DNA of 64,000 nt from Janthinobacterium sp. 1_2014MBL_MicDiv. GTDB taxonomy: Bacteria > Pseudomonadota > Gammaproteobacteria > Burkholderiales > Burkholderiaceae_D. Of this stretch, positions 9,132 to 17,645 are shown piece by piece (within the stretch, counting starts at the first letter, position 1; each line of letters starts with the position of its first letter). The notes under the pieces were generated by a model. That model was not told where the DNA came from. It was given only the letters and a program-made list of their open reading frames with translations, and did no database searches. The translations under genes and the position numbers were made by a program. The stretch spans positions 434,001-498,000 of the forward strand of contig NZ_CP011319.1 of NCBI RefSeq assembly GCF_001865675.1, read 5' to 3'.

Positions 9132-9865
9132 TGCAGGAGAATCTCAACAAGCAATCGTCGCTGGTACTTGATATCCAGGGACTCACCAGCCATTACGGCC
9201 GCATCCAGGCCCTGCACGGCATCGACCTGCAGGTGCGCCAGGGGCAGCTGGTGGCGCTGGTGGGCGCGAATGGCGCCGGCAAGACGACCCTGCTGCGCGC
9301 CATCTCCGGCGTGCAGCCGATCAGCGCCGGCAGCATCGCCTTTGCCGGACAGGACGTGAGCCGCATGAGCGCCGACAGGCGCGTGCGCGCCGGCATTTGC
9401 CAGGTGCCGGAAGGGCGGCAGGTGTTCGGCCCCATGACGGTCGAGGATAATCTGCGCCTGGGCGCCTTTACGCGCCCCGCGCAGGACGTGGCGGGCGACA
9501 TGGAGCGCATGTACGGCCTGTTCCCGATTTTGAAGGAAAAACGCGGCCTGCTGGCCGGGACGCTCTCTGGCGGCCAGCAGCAGATGCTGGCCATGGCGCG
9601 CGCGCTGATGGGCCGTCCGCAACTGCTGCTGCTCGATGAGCCGAGCATGGGCCTGGCGCCCCTGCTGATCGCGGAAATCTTCCGCATCGTCGCCGAACTG
9701 CGCGACCAGGGCATCACCATCTTCCTCGTCGAGCAGAATGCGCATGCGGCCCTGTCGATCGCCGACGTCGGTTATGTGATCGAGACGGGCGCCATTACGC
9801 TGTCCGGCCCCGGTCCCGAATTGCTGCATAACGAGCAGGTACAAAGCGCCTATCTGGGCATGTAA
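9128..9865 (+). CDS. ABC ATP-binding protein, LivF family
   Basis: 245 aa partner ATPase. Walker A GANGAGKTT is near residue 47, the signature TLSGGQQQMLAMARAL near 148, and Walker B LLLLDEPSMGLAP near 168. It overlaps the LivG gene by four bases (ATGA). A second ATG at 9131 is equally possible as start. With the preceding four genes it completes a high-affinity importer; paaY follows nine bases after the stop, so importer and catabolic genes share a transcript. Confidence 0.9.
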   Translation: MMQENLNKQSSLVLDIQGLTSHYGRIQALHGIDLQVRQGQLVALVGANGAGKTTLLRAISGVQPISAGSIAFAGQDVSRMSADRRVRAGICQVPEGRQVFGPMTVEDNLRLGAFTRPAQDVAGDMERMYGLFPILKEKRGLLAGTLSGGQQQMLAMARALMGRPQLLLLDEPSMGLAPLLIAEIFRIVAELRDQGITIFLVEQNAHAALSIADVGYVIETGAITLSGPGPELLHNEQVQSAYLGM

Positions 9866-9874
9866 GGAGTCTGT

Positions 9875-10489
9875 ATGGTCAAAGTGTATGAAATCAACGG
9901 CGTCACCCCCGTCGTCCACCCCAGCGCCTATGTGCATCCGAGCGCGGTGCTGATCGGCGACGTGATCGTCGGCCCGCGCTGCTATATCGGCCCGCTGGCC
10001 TCGATCCGCGGCGACTTCGGCCGCCTGATCCTGGAGGAAGGCGCCAATCTGCAGGACACCTGCGTCATGCATGGTTTCCCCGGCTGCGACACGGTGGTCG
10101 AGGTCGACGGCCATATCGGCCACGGCGCGGTGCTGCACGGCTGCCGCATCGGTCGCAATGCGCTGGTCGGCATGAACGCCGTGGTGATGGACAACGCCGT
10201 CATCGGCGAGGAATCCATCGTCGCGGCCATGAGTTTCGTCAAGGCGGGCATGATCGTCGCGCCGCGCAGCATGGTGGTCGGCACGCCGGCCAAGGTGATG
10301 CGCGCGCTGACCGACGATGAAATCAAATGGAAAAGCTCGGGCACCGGCCAGTACCATGAGCTGGCCGTGCGCTCCATGCAGACGATGCGCGAAGTGGAAG
10401 CCCTGACGGAAGTCGAGGCGAACCGCCAGCGCCTGAATTTTGAATCGGCCTTGCCGCTGCATTTGCACAAGAACGCCGCAGCGCAGTAA
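9875..10489 (+). CDS. paaY: PaaY, hexapeptide-repeat thioesterase of phenylacetate metabolism
   Basis: 204 aa left-handed beta-helix protein of the gamma-carbonic-anhydrase family. Hexapeptide repeats run through HPSAYVHPSAVLIGDV and HGAVLHGCRIGRNAL. The zinc-ligand histidines are visible in CVMHGF and in HIGHGAVLHG. In E. coli PaaY is a trimeric thioesterase that clears the dead-end 2-hydroxycyclohepta-1,4,6-triene-1-formyl-CoA; I infer the same here. TAAGGAG spans the upstream stop and serves as ribosome site. Confidence 0.9.
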   Translation: MVKVYEINGVTPVVHPSAYVHPSAVLIGDVIVGPRCYIGPLASIRGDFGRLILEEGANLQDTCVMHGFPGCDTVVEVDGHIGHGAVLHGCRIGRNALVGMNAVVMDNAVIGEESIVAAMSFVKAGMIVAPRSMVVGTPAKVMRALTDDEIKWKSSGTGQYHELAVRSMQTMREVEALTEVEANRQRLNFESALPLHLHKNAAAQ

Positions 10490-10521
10490 GCACGCAGTAA
10501 ACCAACATAGGAGTAGTATCC

Positions 10522-12573
10522 ATGGCTCAAATATCCACGCTGCAAAGCCTGATCGCCGGCCGCTGGCTGGGCGAAAGCGCCGCCGTGCCCCTGCACAGCG
10601 CCTTGAACAACCGCGTCATCTATCACACGCACGCGGAAAAGATCGATTTCGACGAAGCCGTCACCTATGCCCGCAAGACGGGCGTGCCGGGCCTGATGGC
10701 GCTGGACTTCCAGCAGCGCGCCGCGCGCCTGAAAGCGCTGGCGCTGTACCTGGTCGAACGCAAGGAAGAACTGTATGCGATCTCGCACCTGTCGGGCGCC
10801 ACGCGCGCCGACAGCTGGGTCGATATCGAAGGCGGCACGGGCACCCTGTTCGCCTACGCCAGCATGGGCAGCAACGAGCTGCCGTCGTCGAACGTGCTGC
10901 ACGAAGGCCCGGCCATCGCGCTCGGTAAAAAAGGTGGCTTCGCCGGCACGCACATCCTGGTGCCGCGCGGCGGCCTGGCCGTGCACATCAACGCCTTCAA
11001 TTTCCCCATCTGGGGTCTGCTGGAAAAATTCGCCCCGAGTTTTCTCGCCGCCATGCCCTGCATCGCCAAGCCGGCCACGGCGACGAGCTACCTGACGCAG
11101 GCCGTCGTGCGCATGATGCACGAATCGGGCCTGCTGCCGGCCGGCAGCCTGCAGCTGGTGATCGGCTCCACGGGCGACTTGCTGGACCGCCTGAATGGCC
11201 AGGATTTCGTCACCTTCACGGGATCGGCCGCCACCGCCGCCAAGCTGCGCACGAATCCGAACCTGATCGCCCAGTCCGTGCCGTTCAATGGCGAAGCCGA
11301 TTCGCTCAACTGCGCCATCCTGGCGCCGGACGTCACGCCCGACGACGTGGAGTTCGACCTGTTCGTCAAGGAAGTCGTGCGCGAGATGACGGGCAAGTCG
11401 GGCCAGAAGTGCACGGCCATCCGCCGCATCATCGTGCCCGGGCACCTGATGGACGCCGTCGGCACGCGGCTGCGCGAGCGCCTGGCCAAGGTGGTGGTGG
11501 GCGACCCGTCCATCGAAGGCGTGCGCATGGGCGCGCTGGCTTCGAAAGAGCAGCAGAACGACGTGGCCGAGCGTGTCGCCACCCTGTCGCAGGGCAATGA
11601 AGTGGTGTTCGGCGCAGCCGACGGCTTCAATCCCCTGGGCGATGGCGCGCAGGAGGGCAGCTTCTTTTCGCCGACCCTGCTGCTGTGCCGCGACGCCTTC
11701 GGCAACGATGCCGTGCATGACGTGGAAGCGTTCGGCCCCGTCAGCACCATGATGGGCTATACGGATATCGACGAGGCGCTGGCGCTGGCTGCGCGCGGCA
11801 AGGGCAGCCTGGTGAGCACCCTGGTGACGCGCGATCCGAAGATCGCCGCGCGCGTGGTGCCGCAAGTGGCGGCCACGCATGGCCGCGTGCATGTGCTCGA
11901 GCGCGTGGCGTCCGTCGATTCGACGGGCCATGGCTCGCCCCTGCCGCAACTGAAGCATGGCGGCCCTGGCCGCGCGGGCGGCGGCGAAGAGCTGGGCGGC
12001 GTGCGCGCCGTGCGCCACTACCTGCAACGCGCGGCGGTACAGGGTTCACCGACCATGCTGGCGGCCATCACCGGCGAATACGTGCGCGGCGCGGACGTCA
12101 ATGAAAGCCCGATCCACCCGTTCCGCAAGCATTTCGAGGACCTGAAGACGGGCGACTCGCTGCTCACGCATCGCCGCACGGTCAGCGAAGCGGACATCGT
12201 GGCCTTCGGCGGCATCTCGGGCGACTTCTTCTACATGCACTTCGACGAGATCGCGGCCAAGGAATCGCAGTTCGGCAAGCGCATCGCCCATGGCTACTTC
12301 GTGCTGTCGGCCGCCGCCGGCCTGTTCGTCTCGCCCGGTGTCGGCCCCGTGCTGGCCAACTATGGCCTGGACAACCTGCGCTTCGTCGCGCCCGTCGCCA
12401 TCGGCGACACCATCCGCGCGCGCCTGACCTGCAAGCGCAAGGTCGACCGCAACCGCAAGGACGTGTTTGGCGTGGGCCAGGGCGTCGTTGCATGGGACGT
12501 GCAGGTGACCAACCAGAACGAAGAACTGGTGGCCAGCTACGATATCCTGACGCTCGTCTCGAAGCGCGAGTAA
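10522..12573 (+). CDS. paaZ: PaaZ, oxepin-CoA hydrolase / 3-oxo-5,6-dehydrosuberyl-CoA semialdehyde dehydrogenase
   Basis: 683 aa bifunctional ring-opening enzyme. The N-terminal aldehyde dehydrogenase (about residues 1-520) has catalytic Glu in VPFNGEADS (about residue 256) and Cys in SGQKCTAIRR (about 295). The C-terminal MaoC-type hydratase (about 535-683) has the Asp/His site in SGDFFYMHFDEIA near residue 562. Both active sites look intact, so the protein should form 3-oxo-5,6-dehydrosuberate-CoA without leaking the toxic semialdehyde. It is the last gene of the operon and is followed by a strong terminator. Confidence 0.95.
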   Translation: MAQISTLQSLIAGRWLGESAAVPLHSALNNRVIYHTHAEKIDFDEAVTYARKTGVPGLMALDFQQRAARLKALALYLVERKEELYAISHLSGATRADSWVDIEGGTGTLFAYASMGSNELPSSNVLHEGPAIALGKKGGFAGTHILVPRGGLAVHINAFNFPIWGLLEKFAPSFLAAMPCIAKPATATSYLTQAVVRMMHESGLLPAGSLQLVIGSTGDLLDRLNGQDFVTFTGSAATAAKLRTNPNLIAQSVPFNGEADSLNCAILAPDVTPDDVEFDLFVKEVVREMTGKSGQKCTAIRRIIVPGHLMDAVGTRLRERLAKVVVGDPSIEGVRMGALASKEQQNDVAERVATLSQGNEVVFGAADGFNPLGDGAQEGSFFSPTLLLCRDAFGNDAVHDVEAFGPVSTMMGYTDIDEALALAARGKGSLVSTLVTRDPKIAARVVPQVAATHGRVHVLERVASVDSTGHGSPLPQLKHGGPGRAGGGEELGGVRAVRHYLQRAAVQGSPTMLAAITGEYVRGADVNESPIHPFRKHFEDLKTGDSLLTHRRTVSEADIVAFGGISGDFFYMHFDEIAAKESQFGKRIAHGYFVLSAAAGLFVSPGVGPVLANYGLDNLRFVAPVAIGDTIRARLTCKRKVDRNRKDVFGVGQGVVAWDVQVTNQNEELVASYDILTLVSKRE

Positions 12574-12601
12574 GCGTCTCAGGCAGGACTGGTTTGACCG
12601 G

Positions 12602-12636
12602 CGCCGCCCGCGATATTCGCGCGGGCGGCGTTTTTT
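12602..12636 (+). terminator. Rho-independent terminator of the paa operon
   Basis: A perfect 11-base stem, CGCCGCCCGCG (12602-12612) with CGCGGGCGGCG (12620-12630), seven-base loop, directly followed by six T (12631-12636). It lies 28 bases after the paaZ stop. Confidence 0.92.
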
Positions 12637-12989
12637 ATGGGCGCCGCGCGATTCATGTAGGGCTCCGTTATTTTTGTCTTGAATTATCCATAAGTGTATG
12701 AAAAATAGGGATAAAGTGTGGTTTCACGCGGCGTGCTATTTAGAAAATCTCCTCTAGAATGCGTGCTTTTTCCTGCAAAAATGGCGAAATGGCTCATTGC
12801 CTCAGGAAAACTTTCCAAAGTAAAACCTTTTCTCTGTAGCATGGTTTGACTCACTGGTCACGCTGCCATGCACCCGATGCACGGCGTTGGCGGCGTGCAA
12901 AAAATGGACCCGGCCTGTCACGGCCGGTGAGCCTTCGACCGCGAGTCCACTCCACGATTAACGTTCTCCGCTACGGGTATTTGATTACT
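12637..12989 (+). promoter_or_regulatory. Leader region of the porin gene
   Basis: This 350-base non-coding stretch is clearly more AT-rich than its surroundings and should hold the promoter and 5' leader of the porin gene. It contains a hairpin CCGGCC/GGCCGG at 12910-12927, about 60 bases before the start. I could not assign -35/-10 boxes or a known riboswitch with confidence. An open frame extends upstream from the porin start to 12846, but it has no signal-peptide character and is not believed. Confidence 0.4.
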
Positions 12990-14255
12990 ATGAATAAACA
13001 CGTCCTGCTTTTGCTGCTGGCCATGCCCCTGGCCATCAGCCATGCCTACGCCGAAGATGCCGCCAGCGGCCCCACCGTCAAGATCAGCGGCTACGGCACG
13101 GCCGCGCTGACCATGGCCGATACGGACAGCGCGCAGTTTGCGCGTCCCAACCAGGCCAGCGGCGCGGGCCGCACCGCCCGCACGGGCGTCGATTCCAACC
13201 TGGGCCTGCAGGCCAGCGTCACCGTCAACCCGTGGCTGTCGGCCACCGCGCAAGGCCTGGCGCGCAAGGATGGCGAAGATGATTTCGGCGCCGAACTGGC
13301 CTGGGCCTTCGCCAAGGCCAAGGTGTCGGACAGCTTCAGCGTGCGCATTGGCCGCATGGGCCTGCCCGTCTTCATGATTTCCGATTACCGCAACGTGGGC
13401 TATGCCAACACCATGCTGCGTCCGCCCGGCGAGATGTATTCGCAGGTGCCGCTCAACAGCATCGACGGCATCGACGGCACGTATCAATTCAGCGCGGGCG
13501 ACACCAGCGTGACGACGCAGCTGGCGCTGGGCAGCACCAAGGCGACCCTGGCGACGGGACCCGATTCGACCGTGCATGTCAAAGGCAAGTCCATCGTGGC
13601 CCTCAATGTGGTGGCCGAACATGGCCCGGTCACCGTGCGTTTCGGCCGCGCCGAGACCAAGCTGACCATCGACGATTCGCCGAGCCAGAATACCCTGATT
13701 GCCAGCCTGCGCGCGGCCGGTTCCGGCTACAAGTTCGCCCAGCTGGGCGCCCTGGCCGATGCGCTGGTGGTGAAGGAAAAGAAAGCGTCGTTTACGTCCG
13801 TCGGCCTGGGCCTGGACTGGAACAATGTGCTGCTGCAGTCCGAATATGCGAAGCGCAAGACCGACAGCTATGTCAGCGACAGCACCTCGTGGTACGTGAT
13901 GGCCGCTTACCGCATCGGCGCTTTCCTGCCGTACTACAGCCACGCCAGCCTGAAGGCCGATGGACGCGTGAACAACACCGTGCCTGCCGCGTGCCCGCCA
14001 GGTTACCCGGCCGCCTGTACGCCGACCCTGCGCGCGCTGTCGGCCGGCGTCGACACCATGGCCAACACGCGCAACCAGCTGGAACAATCGACGGACAGCA
14101 TCGGCGTGCGCTGGGATTTCCACCGCTCGGCCGCCTTGAAAGTGCAGATCGACCGCATCAAGCCGAAAAATGGCCAGGGCCTGTTCGTGCAAGCCAAGCC
14201 AGGCTTCCATGGCCCCGTCACGGTGGCTGCCGCCGCCATCGATTTCGTTTTCTAA
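12990..14255 (+). CDS. Putative outer-membrane porin
   Basis: 421 aa. A Sec signal peptide is visible (MNKHVLLLLLAMPLAISHAYA, cut before EDAASG). The rest is rich in alternating polar/aromatic strands, has no long hydrophobic helix and ends in a beta-signal-like AAAIDFVF with terminal Phe, all typical of a beta-barrel. I place the start at 12990, where the signal peptide begins. Regions such as KISGYGTAALTMADTD and RIGRMGLPVFMISDYRN resemble porins found across Burkholderiales. The substrate is unknown. It is followed ten bases later by a small phosphate-binding-like protein, so uptake of an anion is one possibility. Confidence 0.7.
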   Translation: MNKHVLLLLLAMPLAISHAYAEDAASGPTVKISGYGTAALTMADTDSAQFARPNQASGAGRTARTGVDSNLGLQASVTVNPWLSATAQGLARKDGEDDFGAELAWAFAKAKVSDSFSVRIGRMGLPVFMISDYRNVGYANTMLRPPGEMYSQVPLNSIDGIDGTYQFSAGDTSVTTQLALGSTKATLATGPDSTVHVKGKSIVALNVVAEHGPVTVRFGRAETKLTIDDSPSQNTLIASLRAAGSGYKFAQLGALADALVVKEKKASFTSVGLGLDWNNVLLQSEYAKRKTDSYVSDSTSWYVMAAYRIGAFLPYYSHASLKADGRVNNTVPAACPPGYPAACTPTLRALSAGVDTMANTRNQLEQSTDSIGVRWDFHRSAALKVQIDRIKPKNGQGLFVQAKPGFHGPVTVAAAAIDFVF

Positions 14256-14265
14256 GGAGCGCCGC

Positions 14266-14673
14266 ATGAAACCAATGATTGTGAATGTGGCTGCCTTGCT
14301 GGCGCTGGCAATCGCCGTTCCCGCCATGGCCGAAGTGGTTGTGGTGGTCAATACGAAGAATGCCGCAGCTGCCATGACGAATGAACAGGTGGCCCAGTTC
14401 TTTCTCGGTAAATCGACGGCCATGACGCCGATCGACCAGCCGGAAAGCGCCCCCGTGCGCGCCGAGTTCTACAAGAAAGTGACGGACAAGGAACCGTCGC
14501 AGGCGAAGGCGCTGTGGTCCAAGCTGGTTTTCACGGGCAAGGCCACCTTGCCGAAGGAAGTGGCGAATAGCGCCGACGTGAAGAAGGCCGTCGCCGCCGA
14601 TCCGAAAGCCATCGGCTATATCGAGAAAAGTGCCGTCGACGGCACGGTGAAAGTGGTGCTGACGACGCCATAA
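14266..14673 (+). CDS. Small periplasmic PBP-like (PstS-type) protein
   Basis: 135 aa. The signal peptide MKPMIVNVAALLALAIAVPAMA is followed by a short version of the phosphate ABC transporter substrate-binding fold (EVVVVVNTKNAAAAMTNEQVAQFFLGKS, then KKAVAADPKAIGYIEKS). It is about half the size of true PstS, and no ABC permease or ATPase lies nearby, so it probably does not feed a classic importer. I start it at 14266 with TAAGGAG just upstream; the frame open from 14170 is porin sequence. It is co-directional with the porin and probably co-transcribed. Function unproven. Confidence 0.75.
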   Translation: MKPMIVNVAALLALAIAVPAMAEVVVVVNTKNAAAAMTNEQVAQFFLGKSTAMTPIDQPESAPVRAEFYKKVTDKEPSQAKALWSKLVFTGKATLPKEVANSADVKKAVAADPKAIGYIEKSAVDGTVKVVLTTP

Positions 14674-14684
14674 GGCCGTCATGG

Positions 14685-14712
14685 CGGCATGCGGCGACGC
14701 ATGCCGTCTTTT
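14685..14712 (+). terminator. Terminator-like hairpin with GCGA tetraloop
   Basis: A perfect nine-base stem CGGCATGCG (14685-14693) / CGCATGCCG (14698-14706) closes a GCGA tetraloop and is followed by TCTTTT. It lies 11 bases after the preceding stop and separates the porin pair from the chemoreceptor. The short T-tract may allow read-through. Confidence 0.7.
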
Positions 14713-14738
14713 GCACGAGATAACATCAGGAGACAGCA

Positions 14739-16313
14739 ATGAGCATCAAACGCAAGATATGGGCGCTACCTGTCGTCTCGGCCGTCATTTTCGGACTGGG
14801 ACTGGCGGTCAGCGCCTATCTGTCCACGGCCGCGCTCAATTCCATTCACTCCACCGAAAGCGTGGATTATCCGGTGCTCGACATGGCCAAGTCGCTGACC
14901 CTGGACGTAGCCGCCGTCGGCGACGCCTTGCGCGACGCCGTCAGCGAAGGCGACAAGGAGCGCATCGCCCAGGTCGATGGCCAGGCCGTCAAGCTGCGCG
15001 CGAAGTTCGACGCCTTTGCCGCGATTCCGGGCCAGCGCGAGCATGGGCAGCGGCTGGCCAGGGAATTCGATGCCTACTATGCACCGGCCCTGAGCGCGGC
15101 GCGCATCATGCTGGAAATGGAAGAGGGCGACCCGCAAGCCACCGTGGCGCGCATGCAGGGCGCGCTGGCTGCGCTCAATACGGACCTGGCGAAGACCAAC
15201 GAGCAGGCGCAATCGCAGTTCAAGCAGGGCATCGAACGCAGCGCGGCCAATGTGCGCAATGCGCTCAATACCAGTATCGCCGTGGCGCTGATCGTCATCG
15301 TCTGCCTGGTGGCCGTCTCGCACTTCGTCGTGCGCGCCATCTGGCAGCAGCTGGGCGGCGAGCCCGAATACGCGCGCCAGATCGCGCGCGCCGTGGCCGA
15401 CGGCGACCTCTCGATGGATATCGCCACCGAGGCGGGCGACCAGGCCAGCCTGCTGGCGGCCTTGAAGGACATGCGCGGCAAGCTGGGCGGCATGGTTTCC
15501 GACATCAAGGCGTCGGCCGAAACCATCCAGGTAGCCAGTGCTGAAATCGCGCAGGGCAATGCGGACCTGGCCGCGCGCACGGAATCGCAGGCGGGCAGCC
15601 TGGATCAGACGGCCCGCAGCATGGACAGTCTCACAAGCACCGTGCGCGACAACGCCGCCAACGCGGGCCAGGCGCATGCACTGGTGGTGTCGGCGTCCTC
15701 GGTGGCGGTCAAGGGCGGGCAAGTGGTCAGCCAGGTGGTGACCACCATGGGCGAGATCAACGATTCGTCGAAGCGCATCGTCGACATCATCGGCGTCATC
15801 GACAGCATCGCCTTCCAGACGAACATCCTGGCGCTGAATGCGGCCGTGGAAGCGGCGCGCGCGGGCGAACAGGGACGCGGCTTTGCTGTCGTGGCCTCCG
15901 AGGTGCGCAACCTGGCGCAGCGCAGCGCCGGCGCGGCGCGCGAAATCAAGCAGCTGATCGGCGACTCGGTGGCGAAGGTGAATGTCGGCTCGAAGCTGGT
16001 CGACGAGGCGGGGCTGACCATGGGCCAGATCGTCGATTCGGTGAAGAAGGTGGCCGATATCATGGCCGAGATCAGCGCCGCCAGCCAGGCGCAGAGCGCC
16101 GGCATCGGCGACATTGGCGTGGCCATCGGCAGCATGGACCAGATGACGCAGCAAAATTCCGCGCTGGTGGAGGAAGCATCGGCGGCGGCCGAATCGCTGC
16201 AGGAACAGGCCGTGCAACTGGGTACGGCGCTGGCCGTGTTCAAGCTGGCGCAAGTGAGCGCTGTGTCGGATTACGCGCAGGGCGCTAATCCGACCTACCT
16301 GACATTGCGGTGA
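14739..16313 (+). CDS. Methyl-accepting chemotaxis protein
   Basis: 524 aa transmembrane chemoreceptor. TM1 is at about residues 8-30 and TM2 at about 173-195; the periplasmic segment of about 145 residues between them is of the four-helix-bundle (Tar-like) size. A HAMP linker follows. The highly conserved signalling hairpin tip is SIAFQTNILALNAAVEAARA (about residues 350-370). No NWETF-type CheR-binding pentapeptide is present at the C-terminus, so adaptation would need other receptors. The last 17 codons contain a REP-like palindrome (see separate entry). The ligand is unknown; the neighbouring porin and binding protein are candidates for partners. Confidence 0.93.
   Translation: MSIKRKIWALPVVSAVIFGLGLAVSAYLSTAALNSIHSTESVDYPVLDMAKSLTLDVAAVGDALRDAVSEGDKERIAQVDGQAVKLRAKFDAFAAIPGQREHGQRLAREFDAYYAPALSAARIMLEMEEGDPQATVARMQGALAALNTDLAKTNEQAQSQFKQGIERSAANVRNALNTSIAVALIVIVCLVAVSHFVVRAIWQQLGGEPEYARQIARAVADGDLSMDIATEAGDQASLLAALKDMRGKLGGMVSDIKASAETIQVASAEIAQGNADLAARTESQAGSLDQTARSMDSLTSTVRDNAANAGQAHALVVSASSVAVKGGQVVSQVVTTMGEINDSSKRIVDIIGVIDSIAFQTNILALNAAVEAARAGEQGRGFAVVASEVRNLAQRSAGAAREIKQLIGDSVAKVNVGSKLVDEAGLTMGQIVDSVKKVADIMAEISAASQAQSAGIGDIGVAIGSMDQMTQQNSALVEEASAAAESLQEQAVQLGTALAVFKLAQVSAVSDYAQGANPTYLTLR
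16265..16294. repeat. REP-like palindrome inside the chemoreceptor 3' coding end
   Basis: Arms GTCGGATTA (16265-16273) and TAATCCGAC (16286-16294) enclose a GC-rich centre with a GCGC/GCGC pairing. The element belongs to the common betaproteobacterial type reading GTAGGT(C/T)GGATTAGC...GCGTAATCC; here it lies in reverse orientation and encodes the final residues of the receptor. Confidence 0.7.
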
Positions 16314-16343
16314 TGCCAGCTTGACCTGCCTGGCATGGCGTAG

Positions 16344-16369
16344 GTTGGATTAGCGCAGCGTAATCCAAC
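16344..16369. repeat. REP-like palindrome between convergent genes
   Basis: Arms GTTGGATTA (16344-16352) and TAATCCAAC (16361-16369) around a GCGCAGCG centre. It is the same element as at 16265-16294 but in the opposite orientation, 50 bases away, so the pair resembles a BIME. It sits between the convergent chemoreceptor and peptidase genes and may act as a bidirectional transcription stop. Confidence 0.7.
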
Positions 16370-16376
16370 ACCTGGA

Positions 16377-17600
16377 CTACGCCTGCAGGCCGAACGGATC
16401 GTCGATGCTGTGCGCCGGCTGCGTGAACCAGCGCGGACCATTCTCCGTCATGTAGAAATGGTCTTCGTGACGGATGCCGAATTCGCCGGGGATGCAGATC
16501 ATCGGCTCGTTCGAGAAACACATGCCCACGTCCAGCGGCGTGGTGTCATTGCCGACCAGGTAAGGCCATTCGTGGATGTCGAGGCCGATGCCGTGGCCCG
16601 TGCGGTGCGGCAGGCCGGGCAGCTTGTAACCGGGGCCAAAGCCGTCGGCCTCCAGCGAGACGCGGGCGGCGCGGTCGACGTCGCCGCAGGGAACGCCCAG
16701 CCGGGCGGCGGCAAACGCTGCGGCCTGCGCCGCCTTTTCGCTATTCCACACGGAGCGTTGGCGCTCGCTGATGGTGCCGAACACATAGGTGCGCGTGATA
16801 TCGGAGATGTAGTTCATCACCTGGCAACCCGTGTCGATCAACACGGTGTCGCCCGCCTTCAGGGTCTGCACGTAATTGACTCCATGCGGGTAGGCGGTGG
16901 CTTCGCCGAACAGCACGATGCAGAAGTAGGAGCGCGGCGCGCCTACCTTGCGGTGCGCGCGCTGGATGAATTCCTCCACTTCCACCGTCGTGATGCCTTC
17001 GTACAGCATGCTGGCCGTGGCCACGTGCACGGCCAGGGTCATGTCCATCACGCGCTGCATCAGGGCGATTTCCGCCTCTGACTTGCGGCTGCGGCAGTAT
17101 GCCGTCACGGCGCGCGCGTTTTCCAGCGCGTAGCCGGCGGCCAGCGGCTTGATGCCGTCGTAGATGAAAAAGGCTGCGCTTTCGCAAATGCCCACGCGCG
17201 GCGGCCTGGCCACATCCTGCGCCACGCCCATGCGGGCCAGCACGTCGACGAACAGCTGGTACGGGCTTTCATGCTCTTCCCAGCAATTGACCTTACCCTC
17301 GATGAGCATGAAGCCCTTCAAGGTGCTTTCCTCGAAGGCGGGAGCGATGTATTCGATCTCGCCGCTGGCCGGCAGGATGGCGCCCACCATGCGTTCGCTG
17401 GCATACCATTTGGTGCCCGTGAAGTAGGTGAGGTTGGCGCCCGCGTTCAGATAGATCGCGGCGATGCCCTGTTCGCGCATATAGGCTTGCGCCTTGCCGA
17501 TGCGTTGCGCGTGTTCGTCCTTGCCGATGGCGACCATGCCGCCTGTCATGTCCGACAACGATGCCAATGCCTGTTCGATGGAAGTGCCACCTATGCTCAT
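16377..17600 (-). CDS. M24-family metallopeptidase (Xaa-Pro aminopeptidase-like)
   Basis: 407 aa cytoplasmic pita-bread-fold enzyme with an N-terminal creatinase-type domain (about residues 25-160) and a C-terminal catalytic domain. The five metal ligands expected in the family are visible in order: Asp in IDTGCQV, Asp in ISDITRTY, His in TGHGIGLD, Glu in FSNEPMI and Glu in IRHEDHF. Substrates may be N-terminal Xaa-Pro peptides or a related amidino compound. The ribosome site is AAAGGAG. It lies only 45 bases after the last pseudopilin gene, on the same strand, with no terminator between, so it may be the distal gene of the secretion operon. Confidence 0.85.
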   Translation of the reverse strand: MSIGGTSIEQALASLSDMTGGMVAIGKDEHAQRIGKAQAYMREQGIAAIYLNAGANLTYFTGTKWYASERMVGAILPASGEIEYIAPAFEESTLKGFMLIEGKVNCWEEHESPYQLFVDVLARMGVAQDVARPPRVGICESAAFFIYDGIKPLAAGYALENARAVTAYCRSRKSEAEIALMQRVMDMTLAVHVATASMLYEGITTVEVEEFIQRAHRKVGAPRSYFCIVLFGEATAYPHGVNYVQTLKAGDTVLIDTGCQVMNYISDITRTYVFGTISERQRSVWNSEKAAQAAAFAAARLGVPCGDVDRAARVSLEADGFGPGYKLPGLPHRTGHGIGLDIHEWPYLVGNDTTPLDVGMCFSNEPMICIPGEFGIRHEDHFYMTENGPRWFTQPAHSIDDPFGLQA

Positions 17601-17645
17601 GCCTGCTCCTTTGTGCGATGCGCGATGCTGAAAGCGAGCATGATA

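Noticed and set aside
12846..12989. N-terminal extension of the porin
   Set aside because: It would put 48 polar residues before a perfect signal peptide; the start at 12990 is preferred.
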